The notes: generated by a model from the letters alone, not told the origin. Positions 1 to 5,867 are shown, numbered from the stretch's first letter. The stretch is DNA of 6,436 bases from Treponema sp. (GCA_017421145.1 JAFOTA010000140.1:1-6436); one strand, 5' to 3'. Translations and numbers: made by a program.

Positions 1-155
1 TCGCAAAGGGACGCGAAAGATATTCAATCCTTATGGCGGAGGAAGCATTCAAGATCGTGCAGGATGAAGACGGCGTGGCATTCATCGTTGACGGCGAGAG
101 AAAGGCGTTCGATGCCTCTGAATCTGACAGCTGCTACAAGGGAAAATCTAATTGA
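1..155 (+). CDS. 3' end of an unidentified gene (partial)
   Basis: The frame starting at base 3 is open from the window edge to TGA at 153-155 and encodes the last 50 residues of a protein whose start lies outside the window. The tail is hydrophilic and mixed in charge. It includes the stretch RYSILMAEEAFKIVQDEDG and a short hydrophobic segment (VAFIVDGER), and ends CYKGKSN. I see no membrane segment and no motif that I recognise, so I assign no function. Codon choice resembles that of the genes that follow, which supports real coding. It lies 46 nt upstream of the TSCPD gene on the same strand. The next gene has its own promoter-like sequence, so this gene is probably the end of a separate transcription unit, but read-through cannot be excluded because no T-rich terminator follows. 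Confidence 0.6.
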   Translation, partial: AKGRERYSILMAEEAFKIVQDEDGVAFIVDGERKAFDASESDSCYKGKSN

Positions 156-165
156 AAAAAATTAA

Positions 166-192
166 CTAGCAAGAAAATTCATTTTGTGCTAG
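166..192. promoter_or_regulatory. 27-bp imperfect dyad overlapping the TSCPD promoter
   Basis: The arms CTAGCA (166-171) and TGCTAG (187-192) are perfect inverted repeats whose centres lie 21 bp apart, about two helical turns. After one mismatch, three A-T pairs and one G-T pair extend the symmetry inward to 176/182. The right arm overlaps the extended -10 of the next gene and the left arm sits where its -35 would be. This is the expected geometry for a dimeric repressor or activator site. The alternative is an intrinsic terminator for the upstream gene, but no T-run follows the right arm, so I favour an operator. No regulator is identified. Confidence 0.35.
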
Positions 193-195
193 TAT
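187..195 (+). promoter_or_regulatory. extended -10 promoter of the TSCPD gene
   Basis: TGC followed by TAGTAT (190-195) fits an extended -10 (TGnTAnnnT; the hexamer matches TATAAT at 4 of 6 positions). The -35 position (167-172, TAGCAA at 17-bp spacing) is poor, which is common when an extended -10 is present. Counting 7 nt from the hexamer puts the transcription start at about 202, the A of the ATG chosen for the next gene. The mRNA would then be leaderless or nearly so, in keeping with the absence of a Shine-Dalgarno sequence upstream of that ATG. Confidence 0.4.
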
Positions 196-201
196 ATGAC
201 C

Positions 202-450
202 ATGCAGAAAACAACTTATAAAACTACAGGGACTTGTGCCCGTGCAATTCATTTTGAACGTGATGATGAAAACCGCATCCACAACATTTCATTTGAAGGC
301 GGATGCAACGGAAACCTGAAAGCAATCGCAAAACTGTGCGAAGGCATGGCCGCAGAAAAAATATCGGAAATTCTTCTGGGAAATCTCTGCGGCTCAAAGG
401 GAACGTCATGCGCCGATCAGCTTGCAAAAGCAGTGAGCCAAAACATATAG
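202..450 (+). CDS. TSCPD-family small protein (TIGR03905-like)
   Basis: This 82-residue protein has the family pattern throughout: YKTTGTCARAIHF near the N terminus (C12), FEGGCNGNLKAIAKLCEGM (C35 in the invariant GCNGN core), then LCGSKGTSCADQLAKAV (C63 and C70). The final motif reads TSCAD where the family usually has TSCPD. The domain also occurs at the C terminus of B12-dependent ribonucleotide reductases. The stand-alone proteins have no established role, although the spaced cysteines suggest metal binding or redox chemistry (inference). Length is normal for the family. An in-frame ATG lies two codons upstream at 196. I chose 202 because it fits the family start and the predicted transcription start. 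No Shine-Dalgarno precedes either ATG. It is first in a likely operon with the nitroreductase, which begins 11 nt after its stop. Family assignment is firm; function is unknown. Confidence 0.88.
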   Translation: MQKTTYKTTGTCARAIHFERDDENRIHNISFEGGCNGNLKAIAKLCEGMAAEKISEILLGNLCGSKGTSCADQLAKAVSQNI

Positions 451-455
451 GAGAT
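449..455 (+). promoter_or_regulatory. ribosome binding site of the nitroreductase gene
   Basis: AGGAGAT begins inside the TAG stop of the TSCPD gene and ends 6 nt before ATG 462. It fixes the nitroreductase start at MEFSEVV and rejects the much longer in-frame extension back to about 303, which would overlap the TSCPD gene. The overlap with the stop codon suggests translational coupling. Confidence 0.75.
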
Positions 456-461
456 GAAAAA

Positions 462-974
462 ATGGAATTCAGCGAAGTAGTAAAAAACAGGTATTCATGC
501 AAAAAATACTCTGACAAAAAAGTAGAAAAAAATTTGATAGAGCAGATTCTTGAAGCAGGACGGCTTGCACCCACCGCAAAAAATCTTCAGGAGCAGCACG
601 TCTATGTCATCGAGTCAGAACAGTCATTGGCAAAAATTGATGAAGTCACGCCATGCCGTTATAATGCACCCGTAGTCCTCATGGTCGCCTATGACAAAAA
701 TTCAGTCTACACATTCCCATGCGGAAAAAGAAATTCCGGAATTGAAGATGCAACCATAGTCGCCACGCACATGTGCCTTGCAGCATCGAACGCCGGCGTT
801 GACAACTGCTGGATCAACAATTTCAATGCAGACAAACTCCATGATCTGCTCGGTCTTCCAGAAAACGAAGACATACTCATGCTTTTGGATTTGGGTTATG
901 CAGCAGAAGGATTCCTTCCTCTTCCCAACCACAGCTCAAGAAAACCTTTGTCTGAAACAGTTTCATGGATTTAA
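462..974 (+). CDS. small nitroreductase-family FMN oxidoreductase
   Basis: This 170-residue protein is a predicted cytoplasmic NAD(P)H-dependent FMN enzyme of the nitroreductase fold. The N-terminal FMN-phosphate motif is RYSCKKY (residues 10-16), with lysine where many members have the second arginine. It is followed by GRLAPTAKNLQ (33-43), the central helix IEDATIVATHMCLAASNAGVD (residues 94-114), the family-typical CWI (116-118), LLDLGYAAEG (141-150), and a basic C-terminal PNHSSRKPLSETVSW. At 170 residues it is a short, minimal member. The physiological substrate cannot be read from sequence: nitroaromatics are the assay substrates of the family, and quinone or flavin reduction is equally likely. 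The start is set by AGGAGAT overlapping the upstream stop. The lipoprotein gene begins 5 nt after its stop, or overlaps it by 10 nt if ATG 965 is used, so all three genes are probably cotranscribed. Confidence 0.9.
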   Translation: MEFSEVVKNRYSCKKYSDKKVEKNLIEQILEAGRLAPTAKNLQEQHVYVIESEQSLAKIDEVTPCRYNAPVVLMVAYDKNSVYTFPCGKRNSGIEDATIVATHMCLAASNAGVDNCWINNFNADKLHDLLGLPENEDILMLLDLGYAAEGFLPLPNHSSRKPLSETVSWI

Positions 975-979
975 AGCGT

Positions 980-2674
980 ATGAAAAAGATAGTTCCTTTA
1001 TTTTTGTTTTTTTTACTGATTTCCTGCACCTCAAAAAAATATGACGAAACAAATCATAAAGGTTCCGGCACTCCTGAAAACAAAATACAATCAGAACAGC
1101 AGCAAGATGATTCTGAAAAAATCACGGTCGCCTATAAAAACAACCTCGTGTCCATGTATTCTTTTTCAGAAAAGCAAAAGACAAAACTCTTCGGAACGAA
1201 CGGGGAGTACAAGGATCTATCTATATGCGCAAAAATTAAAATTCCACAGGACGCTGAACTGCAGGCAAATGGAACTGCCGTAAAATTCTATCTTTTCAAG
1301 CAGCATCCGAACGACGAGATACAGAACTCAGAAATTTTTTCAACTGTAAGAATCCCGAAATCATTTGCAGGACAGACCGTAAAAATCGGAATCTGCATTT
1401 CACAAGTGCCTACAGGATTTGCATTGGAATCATCTTGCGGAGCATCGCTTTCTTCCATGTCAATAGAAAAAAAATGCATCGGCTGGAATTATGAAGACGG
1501 AACTATAAAATACAGCTTCGGCGTTTCAGGCGGAACCTTATATGACGATTTTGCCAACGTGGATTTTTCAGACGGTGAAAACTGCTTTTCATCTGAAGCA
1601 TGCACAACGATTTCACTTTTATACCAAAACACAGATTCCGAAAACATGCTGTCAAAAGTCGACATGAGGGTTGCAAAAGAAAGCGTCCTTGTGCGCCACA
1701 TAAACAATCAAAAGAAAACGGTCATCCCGGCAGCCGCATTTGCAAATCCGTTTTCAACTATATCACTGGATGATATCAGCAGCGTTGCAGGCATCATTAT
1801 GGAAGAGAACGACTCAGCGAAAAAAACGGCTCAGCCTTTGACATGTGATCCGGGACTTATAATCGACTGGAATCCTAAAAAATGGCGGAACCCTGACTAC
1901 GAAATTTTTACATGGGAACAATTTCCGAACATCCTGATTTTCGATACGAAGGATTATACGGTTCAAGATAAAATTTTCAAGCGGCTTGCTTTTTATGCCG
2001 AAAAAAAAGGATTCCGCGGAACGCTTGCACCAGATGAGCTCATAAAAGACCTTCATGCATTCAACGCATTCGATTACAGACCGAAAGTGATTGCCGATTT
2101 TTTCAATAAAGCTTCGGCTGAAAATTTTCCGCTCAATGAATATGAGCTTCTTTTGAAAGATATAATGCTGCAGAACGGACTTCTTACAAAAGGAGAGGCA
2201 GGAACCGTAAAACCGGGGGAGGGTGCGGTCATTTCCATTTCCAGGGAGCTTCCGAATTATCTTAGATGGCAGTTCATAAATCATGAAGGATTCCACGGAA
2301 TATATTTCACGCACAAGGAATTTCTCCATGAAGTAGGACGCGTGTACAATTCGATCGATCCAAAGTCGCTTGAGTTTATCAGGACATATTATACTATAAG
2401 CCCGGAACTTAACTATGACATCGAAGACACCGACCTTGTGCAGAACGAGCTTATGGCATACACCCTCCAGAACAGTCTGGACAAAGTTGATGACTATTAT
2501 TTGAATCTTGCAAACAGACAGCATGTCCTTGAAAAAGCAAAACCGCTTTCTGATTACGTCAAGAAAACAAAGGCTTCGGGTTTTGTGGAAATTGCAAAAG
2601 AGCTTGATAAATTCGTAAATGAAAATTACGGGCTTAATGCAGGCCGCGTTTATCTTTTGTCACGGCACAAATAA
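980..2674 (+). CDS. putative zinc metallopeptidase lipoprotein (HExxH)
   Basis: The 564-residue product opens MKKIVPLFLFFLLISC, a signal peptide with a spirochaete-type lipobox in which C16 would be lipidated. A polar linker rich in K, E, Q and S follows, then a beta-rich region of about 150 residues that I do not recognise. The C-terminal half holds HEGFH (435-439), an HExxH zinc site, inside NYLRWQFINHEGFHGIYF. About 50 residues later comes NELMAY with E490, well placed as a third, gluzincin-type ligand. Together these suggest an envelope-anchored metallopeptidase. The HExxH context is seen directly; peptidase activity is inferred. ATG 965 (MDLKRMKK) is an alternative start overlapping the nitroreductase gene. 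I prefer 980, which is preceded by a weak GGA 10 nt upstream. It is probably last in the operon and converges with the next gene 4 bp away. I cannot name a family. Confidence 0.8.
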   Translation: MKKIVPLFLFFLLISCTSKKYDETNHKGSGTPENKIQSEQQQDDSEKITVAYKNNLVSMYSFSEKQKTKLFGTNGEYKDLSICAKIKIPQDAELQANGTAVKFYLFKQHPNDEIQNSEIFSTVRIPKSFAGQTVKIGICISQVPTGFALESSCGASLSSMSIEKKCIGWNYEDGTIKYSFGVSGGTLYDDFANVDFSDGENCFSSEACTTISLLYQNTDSENMLSKVDMRVAKESVLVRHINNQKKTVIPAAAFANPFSTISLDDISSVAGIIMEENDSAKKTAQPLTCDPGLIIDWNPKKWRNPDYEIFTWEQFPNILIFDTKDYTVQDKIFKRLAFYAEKKGFRGTLAPDELIKDLHAFNAFDYRPKVIADFFNKASAENFPLNEYELLLKDIMLQNGLLTKGEAGTVKPGEGAVISISRELPNYLRWQFINHEGFHGIYFTHKEFLHEVGRVYNSIDPKSLEFIRTYYTISPELNYDIEDTDLVQNELMAYTLQNSLDKVDDYYLNLANRQHVLEKAKPLSDYVKKTKASGFVEIAKELDKFVNENYGLNAGRVYLLSRHK

Positions 2675-2678
2675 ACGG

Positions 2679-3038
2679 TCAGGAAGTTTTCTTTCCGATT
2701 TTCACGTCCGGATTTCTTTTTTGAATTTCCCCGATGATTGCATTTGAAACGCTTTCATCGCTGAGGTCAATTTCTGCAATCTCTTCTTTTTTGGAACAAA
2801 GCACAAGAAACTCAAGGCGTATTTCACTTCTTGTGCGGCTTATACGTGCCGGAACAGCTTTTATGCGCCTGAACACCCTGTAGATTTCTTTATAAGGAAC
2901 GTAAAAAACTTTAAGTCCGCTTTTATAATACAAAACGGATTCCCCGATCCTGACGCGTCCTTTTTTTTCAGAGCGTTTGAAATCAGCTTTCAGCAATGCC
3001 GTGTCAAAAATTTCCGGCAGCAGGTTTATAAATTTCAT
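2679..3038 (-). CDS. small hypothetical protein downstream of rubrerythrin
   Basis: This 119-residue, lysine- and arginine-rich protein has no signal peptide. It begins MKFINLLPEIFDTALLKADF, an amphipathic helix. It then alternates short beta-like strands (RVRIGESVLYYKSG, KVFYVPYKEIYRVFRRI, RLEFLVLCSKKEEIAEIDL) and ends in a helix (DESVSNAIIGEIQKRNPDVKIG). The strand pattern with a terminal helix is reminiscent of PH-like domains, but that is a guess from shape only. ATG 3038 is chosen because AGGAA lies 7 nt upstream; a TTG at 3077 would extend it by 13 residues without a comparable site. It lies 65 nt downstream of the rubrerythrin stop on the same strand with no obvious terminator between them, so cotranscription is likely. 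It converges with the metallopeptidase gene, leaving 4 bp. No function assigned. Confidence 0.7.
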   Translation of the reverse strand: MKFINLLPEIFDTALLKADFKRSEKKGRVRIGESVLYYKSGLKVFYVPYKEIYRVFRRIKAVPARISRTRSEIRLEFLVLCSKKEEIAEIDLSDESVSNAIIGEIQKRNPDVKIGKKTS

Positions 3039-3045
3039 AATCAGT

Positions 3046-3050
3046 TTCCT
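3046..3050 (-). promoter_or_regulatory. ribosome binding site deciding the start at 3038
   Basis: On the minus strand AGGAA lies 7 nt before ATG 3038. This supports MKFINLL as the N terminus over the upstream TTG at 3077. Confidence 0.55.
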
Positions 3051-3103
3051 GACAACCCCTGAAACCCGCTTCTGCAAATTCCAAAGGCTGTCTTATAAAA
3101 AAA

Positions 3104-3670
3104 TCAGCGTCCCCAGGTGAGAATCATATCATAGGTGTCTTCGTTGACTTCAAAATACTGATTGTATTCACCGCATGTCGGGCAGTATTCAGGAGCAGAA
3201 GGTCCAGTTACGATATGGCCGCATTTAAGGCATTCCCAAACCTTTATTGAACTTGACTTCAACTCCTCATGTTCTTTGGATGTCTTGTCGTTCAAAAGCG
3301 AGCGGTAGCGTTCTTCATGGCGCTTTTCGATTTTTGCAACTGCACGGAATTTTCTTGCAAGATCCGCGAATCCTTCTTCTTCGGCTGTCTTTGCAAAACC
3401 TTCGTACATGTCGGTCCATTCATAGTTTTCACCGTCAGCAGCATTCTTCAGATTTGTGTTTGTATCGCTGATTCCGTCCAATTCTTTGAGCCACATTTTA
3501 GCGTGGTTCTCTTCGTTTGTTGCGGTCTTTTCAAAAACTTTCGCAATCTGTTCCAAACCTTCGTCTTTTGCAACGGCAGAAAAATATGTATACTTGTTGC
3601 GTGCCTGTGATTCACCGGCAAATGCCGCAAGAAGATTTTTTTCCGTCTGAGTTCCAGCGTATTTTCCCAT
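3104..3670 (-). CDS. rbr: rubrerythrin
   Basis: This cytoplasmic 188-residue non-haem diiron protein reduces hydrogen peroxide to water using electrons passed through its rubredoxin domain, a main peroxide defence in anaerobes. All expected ligands are visible: E20 in FAGES, E53 and H56 in NEENHAK, E81 and E84 in GENYEW, E115 and H118 in IEKRHEE. The C-terminal rubredoxin domain has CLKC (147-150) and CPTC (163-166), 12 residues apart. Relative to the Desulfovibrio protein, whose sequence I recall, the linker before the third ligand pair is about 13 residues shorter, so the third ligand pair is E81/E84 instead of E94/E97. ATG 3670 is preceded by AGGAG about 10 nt upstream. A good promoter lies about 80 nt upstream, followed on the transcript by the small unknown gene. 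Function is very secure; the natural electron donor is not shown. Confidence 0.97.
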   Translation of the reverse strand: MGKYAGTQTEKNLLAAFAGESQARNKYTYFSAVAKDEGLEQIAKVFEKTATNEENHAKMWLKELDGISDTNTNLKNAADGENYEWTDMYEGFAKTAEEEGFADLARKFRAVAKIEKRHEERYRSLLNDKTSKEHEELKSSSIKVWECLKCGHIVTGPSAPEYCPTCGEYNQYFEVNEDTYDMILTWGR

Positions 3671-3745
3671 AAGTCATCCACTCCTGTAGTTTCATGATTT
3701 GAATTATTGCAGACCATCCTTGATCGAACGGACAATCAGCATTTC

Positions 3746-3758
3746 TTTATATGATAAA
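3746..3758. promoter_or_regulatory. AT-rich palindrome over the rubrerythrin -10
   Basis: TTTAT-ATG-ATAAA is a perfect 5-3-5 inverted repeat covering the -10 hexamer. Next to it, on the minus strand, TTATCAT occurs twice in tandem. Rubrerythrin genes are often repressed by PerR-type Fur proteins that bind AT-rich palindromes over the promoter. This site does not match the 7-1-7 PerR consensus, and short palindromes are expected by chance in such AT-rich DNA. It is a weak operator candidate only. Confidence 0.2.
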
Positions 3759-3779
3759 TGATAAAATATTTTGACGCAA
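3751..3779 (-). promoter_or_regulatory. rubrerythrin promoter
   Basis: Read on the minus strand, TTGCGT (3779-3774) is followed by a 17-bp spacer and TATCAT (3756-3751), a 5 of 6 match to TATAAT. Transcription would start near 3744, giving a leader of about 74 nt before the rubrerythrin ATG. Spacing and hexamers fit a housekeeping sigma-70 type promoter. Confidence 0.6.
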
Positions 3780-3868
3780 GCATTATTTGCAAACGGGCAG
3801 AATCTTTCGTAAAAAAAGGATGAAAGCAGATTTCAAACCACCTTTTATTCGATTGGTGATTATTTCTC

Positions 3869-3897
3869 TTGTTTTTCGCACGAATGTAATTTAATAT
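3869..3897 (+). promoter_or_regulatory. promoter of the DUF3737 gene
   Basis: TTGTTT (3869-3874), a 17-bp spacer and TAATAT (3892-3897) form a plausible sigma-70 promoter, though both hexamers are only partial matches. The start would be near 3904, leaving a leader of about 115 nt before ATG 4019. Its -35 is about 90 bp from that of the divergent rubrerythrin promoter, so the two could share regulators bound between them. The bases between the promoters (3780-3868) hold nothing I can name beyond a bulged inverted repeat. Confidence 0.4.
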
Positions 3898-3903
3898 ATT
3901 AAT

Positions 3904-4018
3904 GTAGCCTCTGAATCACGCATCTATGGATGTATTTTGCAGCTCGGAGGTTCCATCTCAATTTATGGAAACTTCGGAAAATCCACGAGTTTTTCGGAGC
4001 AACCTACGGAGGATTCCG
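3904..4018 (+). other. structured 5' leader of the DUF3737 gene
   Basis: Two helices can form in the leader. Hairpin 1 pairs 3947-3956 with 3965-3975 around an 8-nt loop: a 6-bp TTCCAT/ATGGAA core, one bulged A, then four more pairs including one G-T. Helix 2 pairs CGGAA (3975-3979) and TCC (3982-3984) with GGATTCCG (4011-4018), with a 2-nt bulge, so it covers the GG of the ribosome binding site and the bases up to the ATG. Motifs of the CGGA type recur at 3945, 3975, 3995 and 4007. The frame is also open from ATG 3926, but that ATG lacks a ribosome binding site. The arrangement suggests control of translation, by temperature, a ligand or a protein. It matches no riboswitch class that I recognise. 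Confidence 0.35.
4008..4012 (+). promoter_or_regulatory. strong ribosome binding site of the DUF3737 gene
   Basis: GGAGG ends 6 nt before ATG 4019. This near-ideal site decides the start at MTYSNQTFDEE and argues against the in-frame upstream ATGs at 3926 and 3965. Its last two bases can pair with CC at 3983-3984 in the leader. Confidence 0.85.
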
Positions 4019-4870
4019 ATGACATATTCAAATCAGACTTTTGATGAAGAACGTGCGCTCTACGGGATTAGGGGTGCAATCGTTGAAAACTGCCGCTTTG
4101 ACGGTCCTAACGACGGCGAATCTGCAATGAAAGAATCATCCGATATCAACGTCAAAAAATGCTTTTTCAATCTGCGCTATCCGTTCTGGCATGTAAACGG
4201 AGCCGACATATCAGACTGCACCATGACCGAAAAATGCCGCGCACCGCTTTGGTATGACAATGACATAGGCATCTACGGCTGCAAAATCAACGGTGTGAAA
4301 GCTTTGCGAGAATGCAGGAACATAACGCTTAAAAACACTACGGTCAGCTCAACCGAGTTCATCTGGAAATGCCGGGACATACAGGCAGAGAACCTTACGG
4401 TTGAAAGCGATGAATATCCGTTCTTTGAAGTAGAGGACATGAAAATCAAGCACATGAAGCTGTCCGGAAAATATTCGTTCCAATATTGCACGAACATAAA
4501 AATTTCTGATTCGGAGCTTGATACAAAAGATGCGCTATGGCATACGAAAAACGCCACGGTCGTTGACAGCGTCGTAAAAAGCGAATATGTGGGATGGTAT
4601 TCCCAGGATCTGACGTTCATAAACTGCCATATTGTCGGTACACAGCCGTTCTGCTACTGCAAGAATCTTGTGCTCAAAAACTGCACGATGGAAAGCTGCG
4701 ACCTTTCGTTTGAAAAAAGCACTGTTGATGTTGAAGTGCACGGAAAAATCGACGGCGTAAAAAACGTGGAAAGCGGAAGAATAATCGCCGACGGAATAGG
4801 AACGGTCATTGCCGACAAAAATATCATTGACGGCACAAAAACCGAAATCATAATCCGAAATGGAATTTGA
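4019..4870 (+). CDS. DUF3737 family right-handed beta-helix protein
   Basis: The 283-residue protein begins YSNQTFDEERALYGIRGAI and continues with GPNDGESAMKESSDINVKKC and FFNLRYPFWHVNG, which is the characteristic DUF3737 sequence. Length is normal for the family. No signal peptide is present, so it should be cytoplasmic. From about residue 45 to 225 it is built of rungs of roughly 18-21 residues, each with an aromatic or hydrophobic pair: FW 56, LW 77, AL 95, FIW 114, FF 135, SFQ 153, LW 173, GW 192, FC 211. These are followed by an I-x-x-C/S-x-hydrophobic strand, the signature of a right-handed beta-helix. Some relatives are annotated as hydrolases, but I see no catalytic motif and the function is unknown. 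It stands alone, with its own promoter and structured leader, and converges with the hydrolase gene 14 bp away. Confidence 0.9.
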   Translation: MTYSNQTFDEERALYGIRGAIVENCRFDGPNDGESAMKESSDINVKKCFFNLRYPFWHVNGADISDCTMTEKCRAPLWYDNDIGIYGCKINGVKALRECRNITLKNTTVSSTEFIWKCRDIQAENLTVESDEYPFFEVEDMKIKHMKLSGKYSFQYCTNIKISDSELDTKDALWHTKNATVVDSVVKSEYVGWYSQDLTFINCHIVGTQPFCYCKNLVLKNCTMESCDLSFEKSTVDVEVHGKIDGVKNVESGRIIADGIGTVIADKNIIDGTKTEIIIRNGI

Positions 4871-4880
4871 ACGTCGGATT
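4852..4880. repeat. inverted repeat at a convergent gene junction
   Basis: AATCCGA (4852-4858) and TCGGATT (4874-4880) form a perfect 7-bp stem around a 15-nt loop. It overlaps the DUF3737 stop and sits between the two convergent genes. No T-run follows on either strand, so it is not a standard intrinsic terminator. It could still act as a weak bidirectional terminator or 3'-end stabiliser. Confidence 0.3.
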
Positions 4881-4884
4881 CCGC

Positions 4885-5859
4885 TCAAAAATATGCGGCG
4901 CAATATTGATCTGCACGCACTTTGAATTCTTCCAGCTTGTCGGAATCATAATGAAGCCCATGACCAGACGTCGTAAATTCAATCACATTGAATGTGACTC
5001 CGTATTGGCGCAAGGTTTCAATCAAAAGACGCTGGTGGCATGGAGGAACTATTCCGTCATACGAACCGAAACAAAGCAGCACAGGAACGGAAGCTGAGCT
5101 TACATACGTATATGGAGAAATCGGCCCCCATACGCTTTGTGCAGAGCCGTCCGCAATCATGCTTGCAGTGCAGTCCACGCCGCTGAATTTTTTCACCATA
5201 TCGGCTTTTCCTTGATCAGATCCGTCCATACCAAGCAGCTTTAGTTCCGGTGCATATACTCCGGCTTCAGCTGTCCAATAATCCGGATTGAAAGACACGG
5301 GACCTGACCAGTCCATTACGAATTTAACGGGAAGGGCAGAGTTTTCCTTTTCTTTGAACGCATACAAAATGCTCTGGCATGCACCGGCAGAAAATCCGAA
5401 ATTAGCCATGTCAACAAGATTGTATCCTCTTGCCAAAGCTTCGTTTTTTATAGCCGTCACAGCAGAAAGAAGCTCATTGTTCACGCTCGAAATGGTCGGG
5501 TCATGGCTTCCGTCCGAAAGCGTATAATTTATTGAAGCGGTCACATATCCTTTTGAAGTAAAATATTTGCAGTAAACGTCTCCCTGTTCCTTTGAACCGG
5601 TCATCCAGCCGCCGCCGTGTGTGTATAAAATCAGATGCGTGCTTTTTGCCGCCGAAGAATCCGGGGGAAGATAAAGGTCATATGTGTGATAGTCGCCGCT
5701 TCCGTATCTCAAATCTGAAATCTTTGTTCCGACACCGTCATTCCATTCAACTGAGAATGCCGCAGAAGTTTCCTTCGCTTTTTCATTCGCTTCAATATAT
5801 ATGCAGCATCCGTTAAGCAAAAAAACTACAAAAACAAAAGGTACAAAAAATTTTTTCAT
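4885..5859 (-). CDS. alpha/beta-hydrolase (esterase-like) lipoprotein
   Basis: The 324-residue protein starts MKKFFVPFVFVVFLLNGC, a signal peptide with a relaxed lipobox and C18 as the likely lipidation site, so it should be anchored in the envelope. The mature part is an alpha/beta-hydrolase of the esterase type: HGGGW (81-85) forms the oxyanion hole, GFSAG (155-159) is the nucleophile elbow with S157, D268 lies in FGSYDGIVP and H300 in TSGHGLHY. The complete triad predicts an active enzyme. The HGGGW plus GxSxG layout is shared by hormone-sensitive-lipase-like and BD-FAE-type esterases. Removal of acetyl or feruloyl groups from plant polysaccharide is plausible for a gut treponeme but is inferred. 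AGGAG lies 5 nt before ATG and overlaps the stop of the P13-like gene, 8 nt upstream, indicating an operon and translational coupling. No frameshift or missing residue is seen. Confidence 0.9.
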   Translation of the reverse strand: MKKFFVPFVFVVFLLNGCCIYIEANEKAKETSAAFSVEWNDGVGTKISDLRYGSGDYHTYDLYLPPDSSAAKSTHLILYTHGGGWMTGSKEQGDVYCKYFTSKGYVTASINYTLSDGSHDPTISSVNNELLSAVTAIKNEALARGYNLVDMANFGFSAGACQSILYAFKEKENSALPVKFVMDWSGPVSFNPDYWTAEAGVYAPELKLLGMDGSDQGKADMVKKFSGVDCTASMIADGSAQSVWGPISPYTYVSSASVPVLLCFGSYDGIVPPCHQRLLIETLRQYGVTFNVIEFTTSGHGLHYDSDKLEEFKVRADQYCAAYF

Positions 5860-5867
5860 AATCTCTC

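Noticed and set aside
303..461. In-frame N-terminal extension of the nitroreductase back to 303
   Set aside because: It overlaps most of the well-supported TSCPD gene, its translation is not nitroreductase-like, and a clear ribosome site precedes ATG 462.
1814..2524. A long open frame on the minus strand inside the lipoprotein gene
   Set aside because: Its translation lacks any domain character and lies opposite the HExxH-bearing coding region; it is a complementary-strand shadow.
2681..2696. Small hairpin GGAAG/CTTTCC after the metallopeptidase gene as a terminator
   Set aside because: The stem is about 5 bp with a mismatch or bulge and no adequate T-run follows.
3801..3832. Bulged inverted repeat (AATCTTTC with GAAA-gca-GATT) between the divergent promoters
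   Set aside because: The stem is short, AT-rich and broken by a 3-nt bulge; it is expected by chance in this composition and I cannot tie it to a function.
3926..4018. Possible 31-residue N-terminal extension of the DUF3737 protein
   Set aside because: There is no ribosome site before ATG 3926, the family begins at YSNQTFDEE, and GGAGG sits ideally before ATG 4019. The bases are better read as an untranslated structured leader.
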